Of a stretch of DNA of 64,000 nt, positions 1-10,948 are shown piece by piece; position 1 is the first letter of the stretch; every line of letters begins with the position of its first letter. Origin of the DNA: Metellina segmentata (lineage: Eukaryota > Arthropoda > Arachnida > Araneae > Tetragnathidae); the NCBI GenBank assembly GCA_947359465.1, contig OX375875.1, positions 59,025,981-59,089,980 on the forward strand, in the 5' to 3' direction. A model generated the notes under the pieces. The model was not told the origin of the DNA and searched no databases. It saw nothing but the letters and a program-made list of their open reading frames with translations. A program made the translations under genes and the position numbers.

Positions 1-599
1 AAACACATATCTTTGCACTATAATTGGCACTGAAAATGTTAAAAATCAATATTTAGTTTTGCCAATTGATAACAATTTTAATGCATAAGTTTTGTATACC
101 CTTTTCCTACTATTGTAGAATTTAGCCCATATTTGAAAGTTATAAATTAATTTTAGATTGTTTAATTAATTTTAGGTAGATCCAAAAAAAAAAAATTCCT
201 AATTCCCTCCTAATTATTTGGTATGAATACAAAATAAAGTTATATTTAAACGAATTTTTACAGCAATATCGTTGGAGAAGAATCCTTATTTTCCCTCATC
301 CCTACTGTCATCAATCTACGTCATTACTGTCTGGTGTCACTCACATATCCTCGGTTGCTGCAGAGACCTTACTCAGAAGGAGTCTGTAACCGTAGGTGCT
401 CCCTATTTTCTATTTTTAATGTCTTGTTATGTCAATTATCAGTGGATAATAAAGTAATTTCTTTTTGTTTCGTCACTTACTCAGCTAATCCAACAAAGGT
501 TATGGGCCCAGGATACCCAGAGTAAATCGAAAGCTACTCATAGACAAAGGACTCTTTACAGCTGATAAACATTTGACACAACATCTATTTTGGAAAATT
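1..599. other. AT-rich non-coding sequence at the left edge
   Basis: No gene is recognised here. The sequence is AT-rich with stops in all frames; the short open frames at 272-525 have no recognisable motif. It probably belongs to the intron downstream of the receptor's transmembrane exon (minus strand), or to its 3' flank. I searched the minus strand for a cytoplasmic-tail exon with a suitable phase-1 acceptor and did not find a convincing one. Confidence 0.5.
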
Positions 600-1890
600 T
601 TTGCAAGTCGAGTTTTTCCTGAAAACAAGCAAAATGTCTCAAGTAGCAACTAATGACAATTACATGGAAGTTACAAATAGAAGCTGTTTTGATCGAAACC
701 AATAAATTGGGACACTAGAAAAGAAACAAAACCAGTTGATGAAGCAACTGATGCAGGTAAAAAAAAAGCTAAAAAAGTAGATTACAGCAGATAAAAGACA
801 AAAGCTGAAATTATTTTGTCGATGACTCCTAGTGAACTTTGTTAGAAGTTGTGCAGTAATTGGTGACAAAACATGGACGAAATTGAAATCAGTTTATAAA
901 TCGAAATGACCTACTGAAAGGGCTACCTTGTTAAAACAACTCCTTTTCCGAAAAATGACTGATGGTGAAAACATGTGTGAACAAATATATAACAATTTAT
1001 TTAATATTTGTGTGAAAAGCACAATGTTGATTTATATTACATTGAATTAAGTGTTGAAATCACTGCAATAGTTACCGAATTCCACAAATGGCATGAAAAC
1101 TACAGGCACTTAAACGAAAATTTTGAAGAAATTGAAAACTGAAGGAATGATCTGAGGTATAGTCTTTTAACAATGCTGATTCGCTAAAAGATCGTAAAAT
1201 TTGCATTCAGTGAAAACATACTGCTAAACCATTTCCTAAAGAATCAAAATATGAAAGTAAACATCAATTGGAACTTATTCATTCAGATGTGTGTGGTCCA
1301 ATGAGAGTTCCTACTCTCGGTGGTACACGTTATCTTGTTACTTTTATTGATAAATCTTGATACATAGAAATGCGTTTTCTGAAATAAAAAAATGAAGTTG
1401 AAAACATCTTTATAAAATTCAAAGCCATTATGAAAAACCGAATCAGGAAGAAAATTTAAATATTCTGAATGGATAATGTACCAATATTGTGGAACCGAAT
1501 TCAATAACTACCTAGAGCAAGAAGGAATTAAAACAGAAAACTTGGCTGTAATAGCACCCCATCAAAATGGCATAGCAGAAAGAATGAACCATAGTATTGT
1601 AGAAATGGCCAGGTGTCCATTAATACAATCGAAACTACCAGCTAGCTTTTGGACGGAATCTGCAAACTGTGCCACTTGTTTGGACAAAAAGCATGTGTCT
1701 CAATAAAAGATTAAAAAGAAAACTTGATCCAAGATCACACAAATATATTTTTGTTGGATATTCATCTGAATCAAAAGCATATTGTCTGTAGGACAAATTT
1801 TCCAGAAAAATAACTAACTTAACATAAGATTCATGGACAACTTTGAAAACAATCTCTCTTGTGTCATGTAGAGTTAGCACTTTTCTTTCC
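600..1890 (+). mobile_element. Degenerate Ty1/copia-type LTR retrotransposon fragment (gag and integrase parts)
   Basis: Conceptual translation on the plus strand, across several frames and stops, reads first as a copia-type gag segment (about 620-1020) and then as the integrase core (about 1260-1690). Visible integrase pieces are LIHSDVCGPM, GGTRYLVTFIDKS, the CGTEFN stretch after an Asp, and HQNGIAERMN before a Glu, which are the copia D-D-E landmarks. A post-integrase piece (RKLDPRSHK type, about 1705-1880) follows after an internal deletion. Gag is joined almost directly to the integrase, so the zinc knuckle and protease are missing, and the reverse transcriptase and both LTRs are absent. 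The many stops mark an old, dead copy. It lies in or beside the receptor gene on the opposite strand. Confidence 0.8.
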
Positions 1891-2184
1891 ATAGAAAGAA
1901 ACCTCTTTTGAAGAAAGGATAAACAAATAAATACAGCAAGATTTATCTTTGCCCATCACTCCAATCGTAAAAAAGGAAGTTACATCAGCAGATAAAAGGA
2001 AATTCATCTGACCTATATTCAGGGAAGCCCAATCCTCCCACTCAAGCACTTGAAAGAGGAACAGGCCATCCAAAAATTGTAAGAACAGGAAAAAGAAGAA
2101 GGCCAAGATAGAAATACGATGTAACCAGTAAAAGTGAACTCGAAACTTCACAAACAGGCAGTTTTGTAAACAACTCAACTCTAA

Positions 2185-2935
2185 TATCCTCTCACTGACT
2201 GGCTCCAAGTCTATACTGATGGCTCTGCCGACCCTGAATCTAATAGGGCAGGTGCTGGGATCTTTTGCCATTACTTTCAGGTGAGTAGGGCAATTGGAAA
2301 TTACTGTGACAACTTGATGGTGAGGTCTTTGACACTAGAAGGGATAAGAAAACTGTTTTATTTATTGACTTAACTCGAAAGAAACTATCAGTCACCTCAT
2401 TGATGGTGGTGGTGAGATTGTTCTCCAGTGGATTCCTAATCACTGTGGGATAAAGGGTAATGAGGAAGCTGACAGATTGGCTAAATCAGCCCTCTCCCTG
2501 CCTCAACCTTCTCCATGTCTCCCTTTGTGGAATTGCAGGACTTGCATAAAATCTCAGTTCAAGAAACAAAGAAAACTGCAGTATCAGAGGGATATACAGG
2601 GAAGGAGTTGGGATTGCCTGCTGAGTAATAAGGGAAGAATCCCAACTGATCTACCAAGGAGGATGGGAGTGACCTGTTTCCACTTGTTAACTGGACACGA
2701 CTATCTTCAACAGCACCTACATAGGATTGGTGTGGCTACCTCCCCGATCTGTCCTCTTTGTTACGATGGTCTTATGAACAGACAACACCTTGCAGAGTGC
2801 GCTAATTTACAGGACATTGACATCACAGATACTTCTCCCCAAGGACTTTCTTTGCTATATTGGATGGCAAGACAGCAGATGGCAGAAAGGCCTTGAGCTG
2901 GGCGTTGGAAAAAAAACCCTCTTTATGAGGGTTTG
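2185..2935 (+). mobile_element. 3' end of a LINE (jockey-like): RNase H domain and C-terminal tail
   Basis: The plus-strand translation starts with an RNase HI entry motif (WLQVYTDGSA, near 2200), then, after a frame break around 2370, continues with QWIPNHCG and GNEEADRLAKSA (about 2420-2500). The 2477-2896 open frame carries on into the conserved LINE C-terminal tail, with LLTGHDYLQQHLHRIG and a CPLC...H...C zinc-knuckle-like stretch. This is the standard order at the 3' end of RNase H-bearing non-LTR retrotransposons. Endonuclease and reverse transcriptase are missing, as expected for a 5'-truncated copy. A short hairpin, ACCCTCtttatGAGGGT, lies just past the stop at about 2917. Confidence 0.8.
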
Positions 2936-3059
2936 AATGGACAGTAAAAAGATCATTAGAAAAGTGCTATGCAAAATGAATTTGAAGAAAATGCTTGAAA
3001 ATGAATTGTAGGTTTAAGAAAACAGGGTTAAATATGTAGCCTATGTTACCCACAGGGTT

Positions 3060-3130
3060 CTAAAATATATGTAATACATTTTGTGTGGATTGGTCAAATG
3101 GTGTAGATTTGCATAGAGAACAGACAGAAA
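3060..3130 (-). repeat. Fragment of Helitron family C
   Basis: The stretch containing GTGTGGATTGGTCAAATGG and GTAGATTTGCATAGAGAA matches the inner part of the longer copies at 21100-21140 and 31690-31730. Only about 70 bp is left and neither terminus is present. Confidence 0.55.
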
Positions 3131-3330
3131 GACGCCAACTCTGCTTTATATTTAGATTGGTAAATAAACTAAGAAATTTTTTCCTCATTTTTTTTATTCT
3201 ACACGTCTTAATCAAAAGATTGATAAAAAATTTTAAAGGCTTTGATATAATTGTCAATACAATAGAGATTACTAAGCCTTTGAAGACAAATGAATTTTTA
3301 TAAATTTTTTTAATAGTAAAATATACCAAC

Positions 3331-3468
3331 CATTACGTTGCTCTTTAATCACAAGAGAACAGCTGATTAGCAAGAGGATGAGAACTGTAACAGCTAACAT
3401 ACAAAATATAAGCAACCAAGCTGTTGATCCAAAATTTTCAGCATCAGCCAGCATTTTGCCAAAAATTT
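3331..3468 (-). CDS. Receptor gene exon 5: transmembrane segment
   Basis: On the minus strand the exon opens after a ...CTATCTAG acceptor and closes at a G|GTTGGT donor. It is 138 bp, symmetric phase 1-1, which fits the phase-1 donor of the exon at 5849. It encodes a short stalk, then a hydrophobic run of about 25 residues (AWLLIFCMLAVTVLILLLIS), then a basic cytoplasmic start (VIKEQRN). So the protein is type I and membrane-anchored. The rest of the tail would lie to the left; I could not find it. The 2380-bp intron to the previous exon contains a Tc1 element. Confidence 0.75.
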
Positions 3469-3631
3469 CTAGATAGAATAAACAAATATGCATTTTATAA
3501 CTTCAAATTAAAAACTTATAAAAATCAGTGATATTTTTCAATGTGTGTGCAGTTAACAATTTCGACTTTTATTGAAGTGTTTATGACCAATTGAAAGGAA
3601 CTGCTTTTAGCCTTAAACTATAGAATATATA

Positions 3632-4842
3632 CACAGTCCAGTCACATTAATGTGACCACCTGTTAAAAGCCAGAATAACCACCTTTGGCAGAGCGGACCG
3701 CTGCGAGACGTGCAGGAAGAGAGTCAATTAGGTTTCTGAAGGTGTTCACTGGGATGTTGAGCCATGCCGACTCCAGTGCAGTGGCCAGCTGCACTAGATT
3801 ACGTGGTTGAGGATCCATGGCGCGAACAACCCGATCGAGGTGGTCCCACAGATTCTCGACTGGGTTTAATTTCGGTGAGTTTGCTGGCCAGGGGAGTACG
3901 GTAAACTCATCCTGGTGCTCTTCGAACCCTGCACATACACTGCAAGCTGCATGACACCTTGCATTGTCCTGCTGGTAGATGCCATCATTCTGAGGAAAAA
4001 TAATTCACATGTAGGGGTGGACATGAAACGCAAAGACAGATGCGTACTTGTGCTGATCCATCGTGCCTTCCACAATGATGAGTGCACCCAGTGAATGCCA
4101 GGAAAACATTCTCCAAACCATAATTCTCCCTCCTCCAGCCTGGACCCTTCCGGCAATTGTTGCAGGGTGTTTGTTTACAGACGTTTCAAGCCAACGTCCA
4201 TCTGTCCGATGGAGCATAAAACGTGATTCATCAGAAAAAGCCACGTGTCGCCACTCTGTGGACGTCCAGTTGTGGTACTGGCTTGCAAATTCCAGCCTTC
4301 ATCGCCGATGAACAGCAGTCAGCATAGGTGTATTAACCAGACGTCTGCTGCGGAGGCCCATGCGCAGCAACGTTCGCTGAACCGTTGTTGAGGATACACT
4401 CTTGGTAGCCCCTTGGTTCATCTGGGCGGTCAGTTACTCAACAGTTGCACGTCTATTCGCCCGAACGCATCTCCGTAGCCTTGGTTCGCCTCTGTCATCT
4501 GTAGCCCGTGGTGCACCACATGTGTCACGCCGCTGATTTTGGATAGTGCCATTTTGCCATGCACGGTATACTTTTACCACGGTGGCAAGCAAACAGTTCA
4601 CAAAATTAGCTGTTTAATAAATGCTTCCACGCTTGGCCTGAAAGCCAATAATCATGCCCTTTTGGACGTCGGATAAATCACCACGTTTCTGCATTACGCC
4701 AACGATTGAAATGCTTTCCGATGCCCTAGGACATCCTTTATATACACTCCACTGCAATGTGCTGCCACCTGCCTTTAGTGATTGGTTATTTCACGTTGAC
4801 GTCGAAAGTATGTGCTGGTCACATTAATGTGACTGGACTGTG
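3632..4842 (-). mobile_element. Tc1-like transposon A, complete with terminal repeats and TA duplication
   Basis: Terminal inverted repeats of about 30 bp begin CACAGTCCAGTCACATTAAT at 3632 and are mirrored at the right end, finishing at 4842. TA dinucleotides flank both ends (3630-3631 and 4843-4844). The repeat itself contains a perfect 16-bp palindrome, GTCACATTAATGTGAC. At 1211 bp it has the usual Tc1 length. It sits in an intron of the receptor gene and runs in the same direction as that gene. Confidence 0.9.
3663..4694 (-). pseudogene. Tc1 transposase pseudogene, full length with nonsense codons only
   Basis: From ATG at 4694 to TAA at 3663 there are 344 codons in one uninterrupted frame, the normal length of a Tc1 transposase. 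The DDE triad is readable: FSDESRF (first Asp, about 4230), QQDNARCH (second Asp, about 3960) and SPKLNPVENLW (Glu, about 3860). Four codons are stops: TAA 4614-4616, TAA 4434-4436, TGA 4299-4301 and TGA 4005-4007. There are no frameshifts. It was therefore silenced by point changes and cannot be active. The product would have cut and pasted DNA at TA sites. Confidence 0.85.
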
Positions 4843-5551
4843 TATATGAAAAGCACTAGTTAAGACATAAAAAGTAAATATCCTGAGACTTTGCTTGATG
4901 AGCATAAACAATGAATAAGTTTTTATGAAATTATGATCTGTTTTCCTACAAACAATTATGTTCAAATTTGTGAACAGGTAAAATTTTTTTTAATTGTGCG
5001 CAAGTAGAAACATTTTTATCCTTACGAATGTGAAGTAATATAATCACCTTTATAGAATAGAAGCAAATTTCAAAATTAGAAAAATTAAATGCAATCACAA
5101 CACATAGATAATGACGTCAGTTGAAAAATCAAGTGCGACCAAGTGATAGGAAATAAACTAGAAAAAAAATTTTTTGGTTATAACTATCCAGCTCTTTATA
5201 TTGCAGATTTAAAGTCTTACTACTAAAGTTTATGGACCATGGGGCCGAACTTGAACAAATAGCAAATAAATAACACTCCCGATAGCTTGATTAGTGGACT
5301 GTATTTAACTGAAGCAATTCATTGGAACAAAAACAAGTTTTATCAACAACAAATATAATAAGGTTGTGTAAGGAACACTTTCTGGTTAGGGCTAAGGAAG
5401 CTTCAGTCTTATCAGGGCTAAGGGAGCACCTCTCTCACTTGCGTGTCTTGCCTGAAAGTGCTATTCACATGCTTACACAGCACCCTCTACAATATGAGGG
5501 AGATTTAATAATGCTCATGTGGCATTGCAGAGTAGGGTATGTATTTTACTT

Positions 5552-5586
5552 AAAGTCACACTGGAGCAACACAGTGGGCTATTTTC
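5552..5586 (-). repeat. SINE tail scrap
   Basis: The minus strand reads TAGCCCACTGTGTTGCTCCA followed by GTGTGAC, matching the 3' end of the SINEs at 28460, 30657 and 34424. No head or body remains. Confidence 0.5.
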
Positions 5587-5848
5587 AGAGTAGAGACTAA
5601 TCATATAGCGTAGATGCTTCAAATCAAATCAAGCACACCAGTAAAAGTTGAAACAAAATACACAATGCCAAATTAACAGTTTATCTCTGAGCAGATCTGT
5701 AGAAGCCTGTCAGAGATGATGCCTGACACAGCAACATAAATGTAATATATCAGTATAGACCAAGTGTATTTAACACAATATAACAGGAAAGCCAAAGCAA
5801 TAAAAATTCAATACAAATATTTTTAATTTACAGAACAATGCAACTTAC

Positions 5849-5978
5849 CAGGAGGATCAATTGGTTTGCAAGTAGAAGCTCGGATTGCTACAACCTCCCC
5901 AGGTCCCAATCGATTGGTGGCCCATATTTTGAAAGTGTAATCTGTTTCTGGTTTCAGTTGGTAAATAAAAAATTGTCT
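5849..5978 (-). CDS. Receptor gene exon 4: second half of the fibronectin III domain
   Basis: The 130-bp exon begins after TTCCTAG (acceptor) and ends CCTCCTG|GTAAGT. It enters at phase 0 and leaves at phase 1. The peptide has the classic E-F-G strand region of an FN3 fold, with YQLKPETDYTFKIWATNRLG followed by PGEVV. The hydrophobic Y-x-F-x-I pattern and the N-R-L-G-P-G turn are standard for this domain. A short proline-rich linker (KPIDPP) leads to the transmembrane exon. Confidence 0.85.
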
Positions 5979-6736
5979 CTAGGAAAAGGAAGGTTACGTC
6001 ACTGCTAGAGTAAATATAATACAACTACTATTTATAGTTTAAAAGTTGGTTGGATTTTAAAGGTGCAAGGTCCAATACTGGACAAACTGTTCCAAATGCA
6101 AAACAAAATAAAAAGTCAATATAAGGAATTTCCGAGAAAATTATTTGACCAAGTTGCATTAAATGTTACACCTTGTTTAATAAGCTTTTAATTGATACCT
6201 AAATACTATTATAACACAGATATATCTTGAGATATCAAAAGCAGTTGTTGTAACAGTTTAAAAAATACACATAATTCCAATTTTTATTTGTGCAATTTAA
6301 ACAAATCAAACTATTGTTTCAAAACTTATGCTTTTGGTTTAATACTTGAGTACCACTCACCAATTTTTGTTGAAAATAGAGTCTGAATTAAGTTCAGCGC
6401 TGTTGAATTGACATAGAACGACGAATTTATCAAAATTCATCAGCCTATTTTCAAGGTAAAATTTACAAATATACAAGAATTATTTGCTTTGTAGAATATT
6501 ATAAAGTTGATGCTCTCTTTTACAAATCCCAAGGACAAAGAAAAGTTTATAGAAAGAGAAAGTTTATAAATGGTGTTAAAAATTCTTTGCGTGATATTTG
6601 GACAAGACAATTAAAATGTATTTAATTATGTGGGCTCGTAAAATAGGAGTTATTTAAAAGTATAATATATTATCACAAAAGTATATTTAAAATCCCAGTA
6701 CTACAAAGTATAACAATGCATAACAGAAGTACTCAC

Positions 6737-6921
6737 AATAGAAGGACTAATGTGAACAGGTTGAGGCATGTGCCATGATTCAGATGCATTGGCTTTGGTG
6801 GGACGATAAAGGAGAGTAAAGTTTGTGATCGGATATCCCCCGTCATTATCAACATGCCAACGTACAGTAGCCACCACAGTTGAAGGATGAACAGTTACAT
6901 TCGTCAGCTTGGAAGGAGGAG
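6737..6921 (-). CDS. Receptor gene exon 3: first half of the fibronectin III domain
   Basis: The 185-bp exon starts after TTTCTTGTAG and ends at ATT|GTGAGT. It enters at phase 1 and leaves at phase 0. Reading begins PPSKLTNVTVHPS, then VRWHVDNDGGYPITNFTLLY, matching the A-B-C strands of FN3 with the conserved Trp and the Tyr of the C strand. Three N-glycosylation sequons (NVT, NFT, NAS) fit an extracellular location. The FN3 domain is split by the intron at 5979-6736, as is common in adhesion receptors. Confidence 0.85.
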
Positions 6922-7143
6922 CTACAAGAAAATCATACATGCAGGAAATGAAGATTTTTCATTGTAAAATATGCTAATATCTAAACATCTTTTATGATTT
7001 CTAAGATTTAAGTTAACAAAGCACAACACAATAACCAAACTTGGCAATAGTAAATTAAATAAGTAATATTTTTCTAAACATAATTTAAGGTATTTTTAAA
7101 TTAATGTCACACTGCAGCAACACCATAATTTAAGGATACTTAC

Positions 7144-7419
7144 TTTTCACAAAAAGTTCAGTTGTGAGTTCTTTCAAATCATATAGATTACTAGCCAAGC
7201 ATGTGTAATTTCCTGTGTCAGAAGGAATTAGAGGGGCAAAGTAGAGGCCTTCTTGGCTGATATAAGGATGATCCTTGCTTGAGTTTGATATGATTTCGCC
7301 ATCCTTAACCCAAGAGATACGTGGAGATGGTTTTCCACTTACGTTACATGGCAAAATAAGATGCGAGCCAAGATCAGCCCTTATGACATTGGCAAAAGGA
7401 GACAATACTTTAAGATAAG
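7144..7419 (-). CDS. Receptor gene exon 2: immunoglobulin domain
   Basis: This 276-bp exon is symmetric phase 1-1, the usual form of an exon carrying one whole Ig domain. It follows a TCTCTCTCTAG acceptor and ends at AAAA|GTAAGT. The peptide contains LPCNVSG (B-strand Cys), ISWVKDG (C-strand Trp) and DTGNYTCLA (F-strand Cys with the D-x-G-x-Y-x-C signature), so it is an I-set-like Ig fold. N-glycosylation sequons are NVS, NSS and NYT. A TTG-initiated frame starts within the exon at 7405, but the splice acceptor upstream shows it is not a start. Confidence 0.9.
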
Positions 7420-7847
7420 CTAGAGAGAGAAGATAATTTGTAAGATTTTATAAAACTTCCAAACATTAATTCTTTTCTCAGAATGTAATACACTATAAAC
7501 TATCGAAAGAATTTAAAACGCTTTTTCGTCCGGATTTTCAGAAAAAAAACCCCAAAAAAACTGCAGCACTACTATTGACATCAATTTAGAAAAGGTGAAT
7601 TCCGAAATGAATTAAAAAGTAGTTTCTTTATTTTATTAACTGTATTTTCCAAAAAATTGAAGATTTTCTGAAACCTCAATAGGAATTTCCCATTCAGGAA
7701 AGTCAAATGTTTATAATCTATTCCAACAATAGCTAAAAAACATAAAATACCAAGTTAACAATATAAACAAGACACATAATTAATTCCTAAACAATTGATT
7801 CAAGTGAATCCCAGTGCCTATAAGCCTCAGTACAAAAACTCAATTAC

Positions 7848-7935
7848 CGTAAGCATCAATTGTTTTGAAAACTGAGACGCATATAACGAGGAACAAACTT
7901 AATGACTGGAAACGAATATTTACAAACAAAGCCAT
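7848..7935 (-). CDS. Ig-FN3 transmembrane receptor gene, exon 1: start codon and signal peptide
   Basis: ATG at 7935 opens 29 codons that read as a signal peptide: a short N-terminus, then FQSLSLFLVICVSVF, then a small-residue cleavage region (about IDA-Y). A phase-1 donor (TACG|GTAATT) joins the Ig exon in frame. The five visible exons (7848-7935, 7144-7419, 6737-6921, 5849-5978, 3331-3468) total 817 nt, or about 272 residues: signal peptide, one Ig, one FN3, transmembrane helix. The gene runs on the minus strand and is incomplete at its 3' end. The architecture fits a small cell-surface adhesion or guidance molecule. It resembles single modules of Dscam-like or other IgSF proteins, but I cannot name an ortholog. 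The start is chosen because it alone gives a signal peptide in the right phase. Confidence 0.8.
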
Positions 7936-8244
7936 AGCTTTTCAACTTTCCGAAATAGTTCTGCACAAGCCAGAACTATTGCCACTCAGGCTAAATTACG
8001 AATATAAACAAATAGAAAAATAAATCGTACTCCTATATCGTAATCCTATTGGTATAATATAATATTTTCAACAACAAAATTGTTAATTTTGTGCTTATCT
8101 TATAACGTATTTTCAATTATAATAAATTTTGGTTAAAAGAAAAAATTTAAGAAAAGAAGCTACAGATCTGCCCTAGTGAGCAGGCCACTCTCCTTTTCAG
8201 ATTTTCAGAAAATTTGTCGGCCTCGATTAGAAGTTTTGGTTTTT

Positions 8245-8252
8245 TGACGTCA
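8245..8252. promoter_or_regulatory. CRE-like palindrome TGACGTCA upstream of the receptor gene
   Basis: A perfect TGACGTCA lies 310 bp upstream of the receptor start codon, in a stretch (about 8160-8350) that is less AT-rich than its surroundings. This is the consensus cAMP-response/ATF site. Its role here is only inferred from position; the transcription start is not identifiable. Confidence 0.3.
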
Positions 8253-8352
8253 TGAATAAACAAACAAACTGCTTCAGTTGCAGTGGTTGACTCGCGGTGC
8301 AGACGATAGGTTACAGGATTTGGGAGTCCAGTAAAGTGATTGTGATTACAAT

Positions 8353-10487
8353 TGCTACTTCCTTTCTTCCTCTGCAGAAAAAAAAGTTTGAAGATGATCG
8401 ACACCTGATGATATTTGACTGTGCAAGGTAAGGGAATTATTCTCCTGCAAAAGCATTTCACAGTTATGTATATGTTTTTAAGAGGGGTTGGTAAACTTGA
8501 AAAAAACTGAAAATGTTTTGAAAATTCCATTTTGATAAATTTAATTAGCCGTTAAAAATCATTAATAAATCATTGTGCTAACAAGTTGACAAAAAGCAGT
8601 GGGTTATTTATTGTCAGTTCGGGCTGCAAATTGACAGCTAATCAATACCGACCAATTTTGTATTATAATTTTTGTGTAATTTTTTTATTTTGTAAGTTTT
8701 AAAATCATTAATTGTAGTGTTATAGTTATCTGTCGTTTCCCTTTCAAAAATTTGAATCATCTAAATTTGTACTAAAAACTTATTTTGTTTGAATTTAGAA
8801 AAATAAAAGATATTTGAAATCTGTATAAAAAGTATGGATTCAAGATCACACATTCTTAAAATTTTCTGCAGTTCTGTCTAAAACAACAGATAAGTTGGAC
8901 AAATATTAATAGCACCATTGAGGTCTGGTGGACTGAGAAGTAGTTTTCTTCTGATTGGTTGCTTGTACTCTCTTCCATCTATTTTCTCTGTAGCATTTTA
9001 AATTTGCAATATCGCTGATCATTTTCTTTTAAAATCTTTCAAGACATGGACTCCCCACATGTGTTAAAAATTTGTATTAATTACTTAAAATGGAACCGGA
9101 AGAATGGTGAATAGCCAATGCTGTAAAAGCTAATAATTATTTATGCAATTATTTCACTTGTACTATCAATAAAGCTTAGGAAACCTGCTTAAATATTTCA
9201 TGTTGTGGTTTTTGCTGTCAAACAAATTAAAATCTGAAATGCTACTTTAAATCTTTACAATAATTTCAGCAACATAATTTAAACACCTACAATAATTTTG
9301 TTTGAAACATTGGGTCATCTGATTTTACTGTTTTAAGTGTTAGCTTGCTTTGACTTTTTGAGAAAAGGAATTAGTCTATATTAACAATTTAAACAGGTAT
9401 GAAAAAAATTGACAAATCTATATTTCTTTTCCTTAACTATTCTGACTTTTCAAGGAATTGAACATATTGATTTACATGCATGTTGATAATCACATTTATG
9501 AAAAAAACTTGTATGTGAATGAAAACACTTATTTTTGTATAAATCTATTTTTTCATACAATGTGTGAATATTTGAAAACTAGCCAGAATTTTCAATAGTG
9601 TTTTTTTTTTTTTTAAATCTATATTAAAAAATAATGTACCAGTTCTTCTGATCTACTGCGAAAAGCTGTTGGAATTTCTAAGTTGGATCTAAATTTCGAG
9701 GAATTAATTTTATTGATTAAATTGTGAATTGTAGAAGGTTCCTATACTGTAGGTTTTCAACCACTTTTAATCTGTAACTAATAAATTAAAAAAAAAAACA
9801 GAATTTAGACTAGAAATGTAGAATATTGACTGAAGAAATTTAATTTAAAGCTAATACATTCTTGTTTAGCCATTGACATATATGGGATGGTTTATTGTTG
9901 AGCTGTACAGTTACTTCTGTTCTTGCATTATAATGTGTGTCTTGCATTATAATTTATGCATTATGAAAGGCTTAAGGCAACTTTATTTTTCATAATTTTA
10001 GTCAAAAGTCTTCATAACATTTCTTATTCAGCATGTGCAATGCTGTAAAATTGAAATATCAATACAAAACAGTTTATAATGTGAAGAGAACAAATATACT
10101 CAACTGAAAAATTAAAGGATTTTATAGACGCAGAACTGTTCTTTTACTAATTATGAATAAAATATGTCTTTCAAAGTGTATTTTTATATTAATAATGAAT
10201 TCATGTAAGAAAGTTTTAACAAAGTAAGCAATTTTGGAATATTTTATCTTCATTATAGTTGGATAAAAATTTTACCAATATTTGAAAAATGGATATTGAA
10301 CAAATTGTAGAATGAATTTGTGCAAAATGTCTCCTTAGAAAACAGCTCAAAGTCTTGGTGCAATCTTAATATAGAGGTTAATTAAAGAAATTCAAGAGGC
10401 AACATGAAAATGCAATTCCTGAGTTGTTCACTAAGTGAACCGTCTAAATCGTGTCCCAGTAGAACCCAATTTATTTATACCATCCAT
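8353..10487. other. Intergenic AT-rich DNA
   Basis: I see no gene, transposon terminus or SINE here. There are T-rich runs (for example at 9600) and stops in every frame. The open frame at 8147-8530 lacks motifs and overlaps the presumed receptor promoter. Confidence 0.6.
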
Positions 10488-10948
10488 ATAAATAAGAATG
10501 GAGTGTTCGTTTGTATACATTGAATATTTTCGACCCATTTCAAGTTTTCTATCCGTTTTGGACCCTTCTGATACCAAATCCACCTCTTGCGCGTTTGGTG
10601 TCTGTCCATCTGTCTGTCCCTATGTTGTGTGTGCACTATACACGTCCACATGTTTAATACATTTTCATGAAACTTTGCGTACTGTATTATCTTCGTTTAG
10701 TGACTGAACTTGATTGCGTAAGTCTATCAGTCCGTCTATGTTCGATTTTGTGTTTGTACAGGCATCACATGAATTTTATTCCAGATATTTGATTGCAATG
10801 TGCAATTTTATACGTTATATGTTAGTTTAGTGAATGCAATATTCAACATTACTTTATTGTTATATTTAGATAAGTTTCATGCTAAAACACCCGAGTAAGT
10901 ATACTTAAATCAATCATAATTTGGTTGTTTGGGAAAAACTGGAATGTA

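Larger units (their letters stand above)
3469..5848 (-). other. Receptor intron 4
   Basis: This intron lies between the transmembrane exon and the second half of the FN3 domain. It has a GTAAGT donor at 5848 and an AG acceptor at 3469-3470. It holds a complete but dead Tc1 element (3632-4842) and a SINE-tail scrap (5552-5586). The open frame at 5322-5600 has no recognisable motif. Confidence 0.7.

Noticed and set aside
272..525. Two overlapping frames as cytoplasmic-tail exons of the receptor
   Set aside because: They are on the plus strand, opposite to the receptor, and minus-strand candidates there hit stops within a few codons of any acceptor.
7130..7405. Start of the Ig protein at 7405
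   Set aside because: The codon there is TTG inside the exon; the splice acceptor at 7420-7421 and the signal-peptide exon at 7848-7935 explain the true N-terminus.
8147..8530. 127-codon minus-strand frame upstream of the receptor gene
   Set aside because: Low-complexity hydrophobic and basic stretches, no domain, no phase-matched splice to the receptor; better explained as promoter or leader sequence.
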